This document shows, piece by piece, positions 16,336 through 24,108 of a DNA stretch of 64,000 nucleotides. The notes below the pieces were generated by a model. That model made no database searches. It saw nothing but the letters and a program-made list of their open reading frames with translations, and was not told where the DNA came from. The translations under genes were made by a program, and so were the position numbers. Each line of letters starts with the position of its first letter. Position 1 is the stretch's first letter. The DNA is from JBPYCR01 sp051846935 (GTDB lineage Bacteria; Bacillota; Bacilli; Bacillales; Amphibacillaceae), in the NCBI RefSeq assembly GCF_051846935.1, contig NZ_JBPYCS010000013.1, positions 1-64,000 on the forward strand. Direction: 5' to 3'.

Positions 16336-16370
16336 GTGATCCCCCGGTTTGATCAGATTGGGGGATCCAC
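16336..16370 (+). terminator. Partial terminator between dctP and dctQ
   Basis: GTGATCCCCC and GGGGGATCCAC form a strong stem with one bulged base, followed by TTTTAT, in the 153-bp gap between dctP and dctQ. It could attenuate read-through so the binding protein is made in excess. Confidence 0.75.
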
Positions 16371-16476
16371 TTTTATCCATTGTTTTTCCACCGAATGACG
16401 TCCAAAACGATGAAGCATGGTTGCTATATATAGTAACCGTCACATGGATTTTTAAAAAGGGGAAAGGTGAGTGCCA

Positions 16477-16980
16477 ATGCAAAAGTTGAAGAAATTGCTG
16501 GAGCAGTTTGAAGATTGGGCTTCAGGCATTTTAGTTGTAAGTGGATTAATGGTTCTCTTTTATGGTGTAATTTTGCGTTATGTTCTTCATTTGCCGACGA
16601 CCTGGCAAGATGAAGTAGCTCGAATTTTATTAGTATGGGGCATATTGATTGGCGCAGCAGCAACGCTTCGTGAAAATAACCATATACGTATGGAGCTTTT
16701 TTATAATGTGTTGCCAAAAAATATAAAAGTTATCGTAGACATCTTTGCAAATGTTGTTATTTTGAGCTTTTTTATATTTTTATTAACTTCAGGAATTGAT
16801 CTTGTCCACCAGAAGCTACAAACAGGACAACAGTCGTTAAATGGATACCCGTTATGGATTATTTACTTAATCCTGCCTATATCAGCAACACTACTCGCCA
16901 TTCGAACGATCGAGAAGTTTTTTTACTTATTTAAAGGTAAGCAGGATGACTCAACAGGTGATTTACACCAGAAGTTATAA
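16477..16980 (+). CDS. dctQ: TRAP transporter small permease (DctQ family)
   Basis: 167 residues with four transmembrane helices. The DctQ pattern TWQDEVARILLVWGILIGAA at about 43-62 is present. DctQ sits beside DctM in the membrane and is needed for sodium-driven uptake of the ligand delivered by DctP. AGGTGA precedes the ATG by 6 nt; a GTG two codons earlier is an alternative start. dctM follows 12 bp after its stop. Confidence 0.93.
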   Translation: MQKLKKLLEQFEDWASGILVVSGLMVLFYGVILRYVLHLPTTWQDEVARILLVWGILIGAAATLRENNHIRMELFYNVLPKNIKVIVDIFANVVILSFFIFLLTSGIDLVHQKLQTGQQSLNGYPLWIIYLILPISATLLAIRTIEKFFYLFKGKQDDSTGDLHQKL

Positions 16981-16992
16981 AGGGGGATTAAA

Positions 16993-18258
16993 ATGAGCTG
17001 GCTAGTCTTTGGTATATTTATATTCTTTTTATTATTTAGAGTGCCTATTGCGTTTTCATTAGCAGTTGCTTCATTGATCGTTTTTTACTTGCAGGATTTT
17101 AATTTAATTACAGTAACACAAAAGATGTTTTCTGGTATTGATTCGACTACGCTTATGGCCATTCCGGGATTTATATTTGCTGGTATTATTATGACAAAGG
17201 GAGGCATCTCAAAGTATTTAATTGAAGCGTTGCGCGCCTGGGTAGGACATATATCCGGTGGTATGGCCGTCGTAACTATTTTGGCGTGTATGATATTTGC
17301 TGCAATATCTGGTTCTAGTCCAGCTACCGCTGCTGCTATCGGATCTATTATGATTCCAGCAATGGTAGAAGCAGGCTATAGTAAACGATATTCTATGGGA
17401 TTAGTAGCGGCAGCAGGTACGCTTGGTATCCTCATTCCTCCATCTCTTTCCTTAATTTTATATGGCGCTGTAACAAACACGTCTATTGGTGATTTGTTTA
17501 TTGCTGGTGTTATTCCTGGAATTATCTTAGGTGGCGTTTTAATAACCATTGCTATCCTTTATGCTAAAAAGAATAATTTTGGCAGATTGGAAAAGGCTTC
17601 GTGGAATGCAAGATGGAAGACATCACGTAAAGCAGTATGGGGTGCGCTATTACCATTTATAATTTTTTATAGTATCTATGGTGGTATCGCTACACCTACA
17701 GAGTCTTCTGTTATTGCAAGTGTATATGCAATTTTAATCGCTGTTTTTGTCTATCGTGAAATTTCCTGGGCAGATGTAAAGCCCATTTTAACAGAGACGG
17801 TGCAGCTAACGTCAATGATATTTATGATTATTGCAGCTGCAATTATTTTTGGGCTGTTCTTAACAAATAACCAAATTCCACAAGAAATAGCCAACTGGAT
17901 TGTTGAAAGTAATTTTAACAAGTGGACATTTTTAATTTTAGTAAACATCTTGCTATTCATTTTAGGTACGTTCCTGGAAGGTGTCGCCATTATATTAATT
18001 ACAATGCCGTTATTTTTCCCGATTCTAGCTCAAATGGGCATCAATCCAATCCATTTTGCGATTATCGTTACGATCAACCTAGAGTTAGCTATGATTACCC
18101 CTCCAGTCGGACTCAACTTATTTGTTGTTGGAGGTATCGCTAAGGAACCATTGGAAGAAGTAATTAGAGGAATTGTTCCTTTTATTTTTATTATGATTCT
18201 CGTATTAGCATTAATCGTCGTATGGCCGGATCTATCTTTATTTTTAATTGATCGTTAG
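16993..18258 (+). CDS. dctM: TRAP transporter large permease (DctM family)
   Basis: 421 residues with about 12 hydrophobic segments. Family hallmarks are present: MAIPGFIFAGIIMTKGG near 50-70, ISGSSPATAAAIGSIMIP near 105-122, and MITPPVGLNLFVVGGIA near the C-terminus. It is the sodium-coupled transport subunit. AAAGGGGG lies just upstream of the ATG. Together with DctP and DctQ it completes a three-gene TRAP system, placed between the creatininase-like gene and two M20 hydrolases, so the imported compound is probably their substrate. Confidence 0.95.
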   Translation: MSWLVFGIFIFFLLFRVPIAFSLAVASLIVFYLQDFNLITVTQKMFSGIDSTTLMAIPGFIFAGIIMTKGGISKYLIEALRAWVGHISGGMAVVTILACMIFAAISGSSPATAAAIGSIMIPAMVEAGYSKRYSMGLVAAAGTLGILIPPSLSLILYGAVTNTSIGDLFIAGVIPGIILGGVLITIAILYAKKNNFGRLEKASWNARWKTSRKAVWGALLPFIIFYSIYGGIATPTESSVIASVYAILIAVFVYREISWADVKPILTETVQLTSMIFMIIAAAIIFGLFLTNNQIPQEIANWIVESNFNKWTFLILVNILLFILGTFLEGVAIILITMPLFFPILAQMGINPIHFAIIVTINLELAMITPPVGLNLFVVGGIAKEPLEEVIRGIVPFIFIMILVLALIVVWPDLSLFLIDR

Positions 18259-18281
18259 ATATATAGAAAGGATTGACAACA

Positions 18282-19583
18282 ATGTCCGTCACAGAAGATA
18301 TACAACAATTGAAACAAGAGTTAATCGAGTTGCGGAGGGATTTTCACCAATACCCAGAGTCAGGGTGGCTCGAGTATCGTACATCGGCTAAAATTGCTGA
18401 CAAGCTTTTTGACAACGGATATGAGGTGTTTGTTGGAAAGGACGTATGTGAATCAACATCCCGCATGGGTGTTCCGTGTGTTAATGTTTTAAAGGAAAAT
18501 AAAAAAAGAGCCTTATCCGAAGGCGCCAATCCAAAATGGGTCGAGCAAATGACAGGAGGTCACACGGGAGTAGTCGGTGTGTTAAAAACGAATAAGCCCG
18601 GACCTACCATCGCATTACGATTTGATATCGATTCATTAGATATTCAGGAAAGTAGTCGCGCAGATCATATCCCGGCTACCAAAGGATTCCGTTCAAAGCA
18701 CGAAGGAATGATGCATGCATGTGGCCACGACGGACATGCATCAATCGGATTAGGTGTTGCTACTATTTTAGCGAAACATATCGATAAGCTAAGCGGTGAA
18801 ATTCGTTTGCTTTTCCAGCCTGCAGAAGAAGGATGTCGAGGAGCAAAGTCTGTTGTTAATAAAGGCTGGCTTAAAGACGTAGATTATTTTTTCAGTGGTC
18901 ATATTGCTTTTCAAAGCTTTCACCTAGGGGAGATCGTCACTGCTGTTGGTGGTTTTTTTGCAACAACGAAGCTTGATGTTAAATACAAAGGAAAAGCTGG
19001 ACATGCAGGAGATAAGCCAGAAATTGGCAAAAATGCGTTGCTTGCAGCAGCCTCAGCCAGTATTCATCTACATAGCATCCCAAGACATAGTGCTGGAAAG
19101 ACACGAATTAACGTTGGCCAACTAAATGCTGGCTCAGGAAGGAACGTAATCCCTGATATAGCGACAATGTCCGTAGAAACACGCGGGGAAACAACGGAGA
19201 TTAATGAATTTATGACGCAAGAAGCGATTCGAATTATTGAAGGTATTGCGCAAGCATACGATGTCGACTGTGAGTGGCGTTTAGTAGGTCAGGCTTCCGG
19301 AGCACAATCAGATCAAGCATTTATGGATGAGTTAATACCAGAAATTGAAGCGACCCGAGATGTTTCCTCCATCGTTTCATACCGCGAGCTTAATGCTTCT
19401 GAGGATGCTGTTTATATGATGAATTATGTACAGAAGCAAGGTGGAAAAGCCTCCTATTTATTATTTGGCACACCACTTGCCGCTGGTCACCATCACGCAC
19501 AGTTCGATTTTGATGAAAATGTTTTGCATATTGGTACAGAAGTTTTTACACGGATTGTTCTTGCTTGCACGAAACGGGGGTGA
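18282..19583 (+). CDS. M20 amidohydrolase closely resembling AbgA (p-aminobenzoyl-glutamate hydrolase subunit A)
   Basis: 433 residues. The zinc-peptidase motifs are intact: HACGHDGH at 145-152 and PAEEG at 180-184. From memory the sequence follows E. coli AbgA throughout, including SGWLEYRT, SRMGVP, the GMMHACGHDGH block, AGSGRNVIPD, ASYLLFGTPLAAGHHH and FDFDENVL. AbgA with AbgB hydrolyses p-aminobenzoyl-glutamate, a folate breakdown product. No AbgB-type partner is next to it here, so it may act alone or on a different amide. AAAGGA lies 9 nt upstream of the ATG; an upstream TTG is less likely. The product is cytosolic, with no signal peptide. Confidence 0.85.
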   Translation: MSVTEDIQQLKQELIELRRDFHQYPESGWLEYRTSAKIADKLFDNGYEVFVGKDVCESTSRMGVPCVNVLKENKKRALSEGANPKWVEQMTGGHTGVVGVLKTNKPGPTIALRFDIDSLDIQESSRADHIPATKGFRSKHEGMMHACGHDGHASIGLGVATILAKHIDKLSGEIRLLFQPAEEGCRGAKSVVNKGWLKDVDYFFSGHIAFQSFHLGEIVTAVGGFFATTKLDVKYKGKAGHAGDKPEIGKNALLAAASASIHLHSIPRHSAGKTRINVGQLNAGSGRNVIPDIATMSVETRGETTEINEFMTQEAIRIIEGIAQAYDVDCEWRLVGQASGAQSDQAFMDELIPEIEATRDVSSIVSYRELNASEDAVYMMNYVQKQGGKASYLLFGTPLAAGHHHAQFDFDENVLHIGTEVFTRIVLACTKRG

Positions 19584-19587
19584 TTTA

Positions 19588-20835
19588 ATGTTAACTTGGT
19601 TAAATAATACTCTTCGGTTGCTCAACCCCGACTGTACGAAACAAAGCAGTGGGGGGTATACACGACTTGCATTTACGAAAGAAGAGCAAGCCGCAATGCA
19701 TGCGTTTATTTCTATTGCTAAATCTTTGGATTTAGACGTACGTACAGATGCTATTGGTAATGTGATCGCAACCTATCAAGGGGCAAAACCAGAGCTGCCG
19801 CCAATTGCTTTTGGTTCTCATTTGGATACTGTTAAAAATGGAGGAGCATATGATGGGACAGCAGGCGTATTAGCAGGCTTAGGGGTTATTAAGCAGCTGC
19901 GCGACATAGGTTTCCAACCAGATCATTCTTTAGAGATTATATGCTTTATCGCAGAGGAGTCTGCCCGGTTCGGAATAGCTACAATAGGAAGCAAAGCAAT
20001 GGCAGGGTTGCTTCCCATTGGTGAGCTTGATCACTTAGTAGATGAACAAAATGTATCGCTTTACGAAGCACTCCGTTTACACGGATTAAATATTTCTGAT
20101 ATAAAGAAAATGGATTGGCAGGAAAAAGAGCTGCATTCTTTTGTCGAGCTGCATATTGAACAAGGGCCGCTGTTAGAAAGTGCAAATAAACAAATTGGAA
20201 TTGCTACTGGCATAGCAAGTCCATTACGATACCAGCTCCAATTAAAGGGAGAGGCAGGCCATACAGGAACAACACCAATGAAAAAGAGAAAGGATGCGTT
20301 GGTGGCTGCAGCACGCTGGATTTCTTTTATAGAGGAGCTTGGCGCGGACCTAGCAACGAAGGATCATTTTGTTGCTACCGTTTCAACTGCTCATGTAGCA
20401 CCTAATAATATGAATGTAATACCTGAATCAGTGACGTTAGGTGTTGACATACGTAGCACGAATGAACAGCTACTGGAAGAAAGTGAAAAACTGCTGCATG
20501 CATTTTGCGATACGGTCGTTGAAACGACAGGTGTAGAGACGAATCTACTTCAGTTGGCAAAGGAATACCCTGTTTTTATGGATTTAGAAGTAACCGATCA
20601 GTTAATTAAAGCTGCTGAGCATTCCGGAAAAACATACCAATACATCGTTAGTGGAGCAGGACATGATGTTATGAACATGGCACAACGCTGGCCAAGCGGT
20701 CTTCTATTCATTCCATGTAACGGTGTAAGTCATAATCCAGATGAATATACAGATACGGTAAACATTTTAAATGGAATTGAAGTATTAGTAGACTACGTAA
20801 AGCTAGTACAAAAAAAGGAGCATTTCAATGAATAA
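19588..20835 (+). CDS. M20 hydantoinase/carbamoylase-family amidase
   Basis: 415 residues, the size of N-carbamoyl-L-amino-acid hydrolases and allantoate amidohydrolases. Binuclear-metal motifs are GSHLDTV at 76-82, D89 in YDGTAGV, E123-E124 in AEESARF, HIEQGPLLE near 185 and H382 in SHNPDEYT. The lid-domain motif AGHTGTTPM is present. These enzymes cleave N-carbamoyl, ureido or related amide bonds. The ATG follows GGGGGTGA at 4 nt, only 4 bp after the AbgA-like stop. The last 8 bp overlap the next gene, so the two are coupled. Substrate is unknown. Confidence 0.88.
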   Translation: MLTWLNNTLRLLNPDCTKQSSGGYTRLAFTKEEQAAMHAFISIAKSLDLDVRTDAIGNVIATYQGAKPELPPIAFGSHLDTVKNGGAYDGTAGVLAGLGVIKQLRDIGFQPDHSLEIICFIAEESARFGIATIGSKAMAGLLPIGELDHLVDEQNVSLYEALRLHGLNISDIKKMDWQEKELHSFVELHIEQGPLLESANKQIGIATGIASPLRYQLQLKGEAGHTGTTPMKKRKDALVAAARWISFIEELGADLATKDHFVATVSTAHVAPNNMNVIPESVTLGVDIRSTNEQLLEESEKLLHAFCDTVVETTGVETNLLQLAKEYPVFMDLEVTDQLIKAAEHSGKTYQYIVSGAGHDVMNMAQRWPSGLLFIPCNGVSHNPDEYTDTVNILNGIEVLVDYVKLVQKKEHFNE

Positions 20836-22126
20836 GTCAATGTCTTTTGTAGCAACCGGGGATAGCTTTATTACTCGCCGGCTTCCATCTGCTACTGACA
20901 AAAACTTTTGTAATATATCTAAAATAATTCACGAAGGTGAGTTTCGCTTTACGAACTTTGAAGTAACTGCACACCACTTTGAAGGATTTCCATCTGCGGT
21001 GAGTGGGGGGACTTGGGCAATCGCACCTCCAACTGTTTTAGACGATATAAAGGCATATGGATTTAATACACTTGCTTGGGCTAATAATCATACGCTTGAT
21101 TATTCTTATGGAGGCTTGGAGGCAACCGCTAAATATATGAATGCTAAAGGATTTATTCATGCGGGTGTTGGACGCAACCTAGCTGAAGCAAGTGCTCCAA
21201 AATACGTTGATTGTCCGTCAGGTCGTGTTGCGATTATAGCTGCAACTTCAACCTTTCATGAAACATGGGCTGCTGGTGAGCAGCGTGCAGATGTAGAGGG
21301 GCGCCCAGGAGTTAATCCTTTACGTCATGACACTAAATATGTTGTAGCAAAAGAGAAATTAGCGTATTTAAAAGAAATTGCTGCTGTTACGGATATAAAT
21401 GCCGATCATAACTTAGCAGTTAAAGAAGGGTTTGCCGTTGCTACGAATCCACATTCCTTCAAATTTGGCAACTACGACTTTGAAGCGGGTGATAAAGAAG
21501 GGAAAATAACAACTCCTGCTGCAATCGACCTGCTACGAATTAAAAAGGCAATCTCCGAAGCAAAACGACAAGCCGATTACGTCATCGTTAGTATCCATTC
21601 GCATGAAATGGAGGGCGAGGATAAAAGCAAGCCTGCGCCATTTATTAAAAACTTTTCCAGAGCTTGTATCGACGAAGGCGCACATGCAATTATTGGACAC
21701 GGCCCTCACATTTTACGAGGTATCGAAATTTATAAACATTGTCCGATTTTTTATAGCTTAGGAAACTTTATTTTCCAAAACGACACCGTTTCTAACCTTC
21801 CTCATGACTTTTATACAAAGTATGGAATGGGATTTGAGGAAAATGTTGCAGATGCGATCGATAAAAGAAGTGATAATGGAAAAAAAGGGTTGGGTGTAAA
21901 CCGAGACGTATGGGAGTCTGTTATACCATCGTGGACAATGAAAAATGGAAGGTTAGAAAAAATTACGCTTTATCCTATTGAGCTTGGATTTGAAACGCCT
22001 CGTTATACGCGAGGATGGCCGAAGCTTGCAACCTCCAGTCAAGCTTTGGAGAAGCTAAAAATCCTTTCAGAGCCTTTCAATACAAAAATTGAAATTAAAA
22101 ATAGCATCGGATTTATTTACGGGTAA
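20828..22126 (+). CDS. CapA/PgsA-like metallophosphatase-fold protein
   Basis: 432 residues of the PGA_cap family: GDSFI at 11-15, NFE at 43-45, NNHTLD at 86-91, SIHSHEME and GHGPHILRGIEIY in the second half, the expected metal-ligand blocks. Classical CapA/PgsA is membrane-anchored and takes part in poly-gamma-glutamate export, but this protein has no signal peptide or anchor and should be cytosolic. There are no capBC or pgsBC genes nearby. The start overlaps the preceding amidase by 8 bp and has AAGGAG upstream. Being last in a hydrolase operon it is more likely a catabolic enzyme, perhaps acting on glutamyl or amide bonds, than a capsule protein. Confidence 0.8.
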   Translation: MNKSMSFVATGDSFITRRLPSATDKNFCNISKIIHEGEFRFTNFEVTAHHFEGFPSAVSGGTWAIAPPTVLDDIKAYGFNTLAWANNHTLDYSYGGLEATAKYMNAKGFIHAGVGRNLAEASAPKYVDCPSGRVAIIAATSTFHETWAAGEQRADVEGRPGVNPLRHDTKYVVAKEKLAYLKEIAAVTDINADHNLAVKEGFAVATNPHSFKFGNYDFEAGDKEGKITTPAAIDLLRIKKAISEAKRQADYVIVSIHSHEMEGEDKSKPAPFIKNFSRACIDEGAHAIIGHGPHILRGIEIYKHCPIFYSLGNFIFQNDTVSNLPHDFYTKYGMGFEENVADAIDKRSDNGKKGLGVNRDVWESVIPSWTMKNGRLEKITLYPIELGFETPRYTRGWPKLATSSQALEKLKILSEPFNTKIEIKNSIGFIYG

Positions 22127-22292
22127 AAGCTGAAAGAAAAAGCTTAATTTTATCTATACAATTTCATTTATAGGTATTGCTTTAGAAAAGTGAGCTAAAA
22201 CCGGTATTAAGAAGGAAGTCGAGACACACGATTAAAAATCGTAGGTCTTCATGTGCTTTTGATCGATAAATCTATTATATAATCGAAAGCAA

Positions 22293-22340
22293 AAATCCGA
22301 ACGGAGACTCTGCCTGACTGGCAGGAGCTCGTTCGGATTT
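22293..22340. terminator. Bidirectional terminator between the catabolic operon and walJ
   Basis: AAATCCGAACG at 22293-22303 pairs with CGTTCGGATTT at 22330-22340, and GGAG/CTCC and TGCC/GGCA pairings extend the stem. It sits where the rightward operon meets the leftward wal operon. Confidence 0.75.
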
Positions 22341-22397
22341 CTATGTGCTTTATTACTTACGCTGTCTTTTCTCTAGCTTCTTTTTAAACAGCGTGTG

Positions 22398-23183
22398 CTA
22401 CACAACCTCATAAAGTGGCGTTGGAGCAGCCGGATCGGTATCCTGTAAATCGATATCAATCCCTCTTTCCTTCAATACACTATCGACAGACATGCGCGCA
22501 AGCTCTTTAATATTGTTGTCTTGGCTCAAATGTGCTAAATAAATCCGCTTCGTTCGGTTACAAATAACATCACTCAGTGCAAGGCCACAATCCTCATTTG
22601 AGACGTGACCGGTATCTCCTAAAATGCGTCGTTTTACACTCCACGGATATCTCCCCATTTGCAGCATACTTACATCATGGTTTGCTTCAAATATATATGC
22701 ATCGGCAGCTTCAATTGTCTTTTTAATTCTTTCCGACACATAGCCCAAATCGGTAACAAGTGCGACCTTTTTTCCGTGATGATGGAAGGTGAAGAACATT
22801 GGTTCTGCTGCATCATGAGATACGCCAAACGACTCAACATCAATATCTCCAAACGTCCGCGTTTCTCCCATACCAAATACGAATTTTTGGTCGAGTGGCA
22901 CTTTTCCAATTGCATGCTCCATCGCCTTCCACGTCTTTTCGTTCGCATAAATGGGCAAATCGTACTTGCGTGCAATAATACCTAACCCTTTAATATGATC
23001 ACTATGCTCGTGTGTAACTAATACACTTGTAATTTGTTTTGGATCGATGTTTATTTCACTAAACAATCGATCAATTTGTTTCCCGCTTAATCCTGCATCT
23101 ACTAATATTCTTTCTTTTTTTGACTCTATATAAAAAGCATTTCCGGTACTCCCGGATGCTAAAACACTAAAACGAAAACTCAC
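22398..23183 (-). CDS. walJ: WalJ (YycJ) metallo-beta-lactamase-fold hydrolase
   Basis: 261 residues with the MBL metal motif THEHSDH at 57-63 and further ligands H and D downstream (FGVSHDA, VTDLGY). It is the fifth gene of walRKHIJ. In related bacteria WalJ/YycJ is linked to coordination of cell division and DNA integrity, possibly as a nuclease. Its start overlaps the walI stop by 4 bp. In most Bacilli htrA follows directly; here the next gene downstream belongs to the convergent catabolic operon. Confidence 0.95.
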   Translation of the reverse strand: MSFRFSVLASGSTGNAFYIESKKERILVDAGLSGKQIDRLFSEINIDPKQITSVLVTHEHSDHIKGLGIIARKYDLPIYANEKTWKAMEHAIGKVPLDQKFVFGMGETRTFGDIDVESFGVSHDAAEPMFFTFHHHGKKVALVTDLGYVSERIKKTIEAADAYIFEANHDVSMLQMGRYPWSVKRRILGDTGHVSNEDCGLALSDVICNRTKRIYLAHLSQDNNIKELARMSVDSVLKERGIDIDLQDTDPAAPTPLYEVV

Positions 23184-24106
23184 TCTGTTTCACCCCGATT
23201 AAGTAATTCCAGTTTTCCATTTATCTGTTGTTCAACAAAAATTTTCGACATGTCTTGGTCATCGAGAGCTTGTACTTTATCCAAATTCATATTAATTGCA
23301 TCATATAAAAACGTATCTTCATCACTCGAAAAGACAAAGCCTTCCATTGCATTAACGAAGTAGTCCTTCGTATCATTGACTACTACTTTCCACGTTGGTG
23401 CAAATACTTGTATTCCGCTATCAAGTGGGATTCTTGTATGAAAGCCAATATCTACTTTCGTTACTTTATCACCAGAGCTTAGTTCATTTAACTTATACAA
23501 CGTTTCAATTGCTTTAATAGGCGTAATTAATTTCTGCTTTTCCGCTCGTGTTTCTGATTCGCCTAGCATTGTCTGTGTATAAAAGATCGCTTCATTGTTG
23601 GTATTGAGATATACAAGTATGAGCCCGTTTTGATTGAAATAGATCGGGCGACTTCCCTCTTCTTGGAAGAAAATAAGAACATTTGCAGTTTTGTTCCAGT
23701 CCCAGTACGTATATTTCTCCGGAAACAGCAATGTCTCTTGAATTTGCTTTTCAATTTCATCTGCGGGTGCGTTTTCGGGTATTTTTTTCGGTTTTTCATA
23801 TTGGGAGAATATAAAGTTTTTAAAGAGCACCTGACCATTTTGCCCTTTTAATTCTTTTAGCTGCTTCGCTTCTGCTTCTGTAAACACTTTTGGTTTAACA
23901 GAAATAAATGCTTCTTCGTACTCTTCGTTTGGAAGTGGCCCAACTTCGATCGACTCTTCTTCTAATTGTTCTTCAATCGTCGTGTCTTGTTGCTCTAAAA
24001 TTCCTAAATCTGCTTGCTCCTGTTTATCCAAAAACTGAATGAGCAAATAGATATCTAAAATAAGGAAGCAGAGGATAAACAACGTTTTTATCTGACCCCA
24101 TTGCAT
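23180..24106 (-). CDS. walI: WalI (YycI), regulator of WalK
   Basis: 308 residues with one N-terminal transmembrane helix (about 6-26) and a large extracellular YycH/YycI-type domain. WalH and WalI contact WalK through their membrane helices and dampen kinase activity in B. subtilis. The ATG has GGAGGG 8 nt upstream; a GTG two codons earlier lies too close to that site. The start is three bases before the end of walH, so the genes are tightly coupled. Confidence 0.93.
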   Translation of the reverse strand: MQWGQIKTLFILCFLILDIYLLIQFLDKQEQADLGILEQQDTTIEEQLEEESIEVGPLPNEEYEEAFISVKPKVFTEAEAKQLKELKGQNGQVLFKNFIFSQYEKPKKIPENAPADEIEKQIQETLLFPEKYTYWDWNKTANVLIFFQEEGSRPIYFNQNGLILVYLNTNNEAIFYTQTMLGESETRAEKQKLITPIKAIETLYKLNELSSGDKVTKVDIGFHTRIPLDSGIQVFAPTWKVVVNDTKDYFVNAMEGFVFSSDEDTFLYDAINMNLDKVQALDDQDMSKIFVEQQINGKLELLNRGETE

Positions 24107-24108
24107 CC

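Noticed and set aside
20828..22126. Poly-gamma-glutamate capsule synthesis locus
   Set aside because: No capB/capC/pgsE-type genes and no membrane anchor in the CapA-like protein.
22214..22258. A possible terminator (ACGATT/AATCGT) after the CapA-like gene
   Set aside because: The stem is short and irregular; the stronger hairpin at 22293-22340 explains termination.
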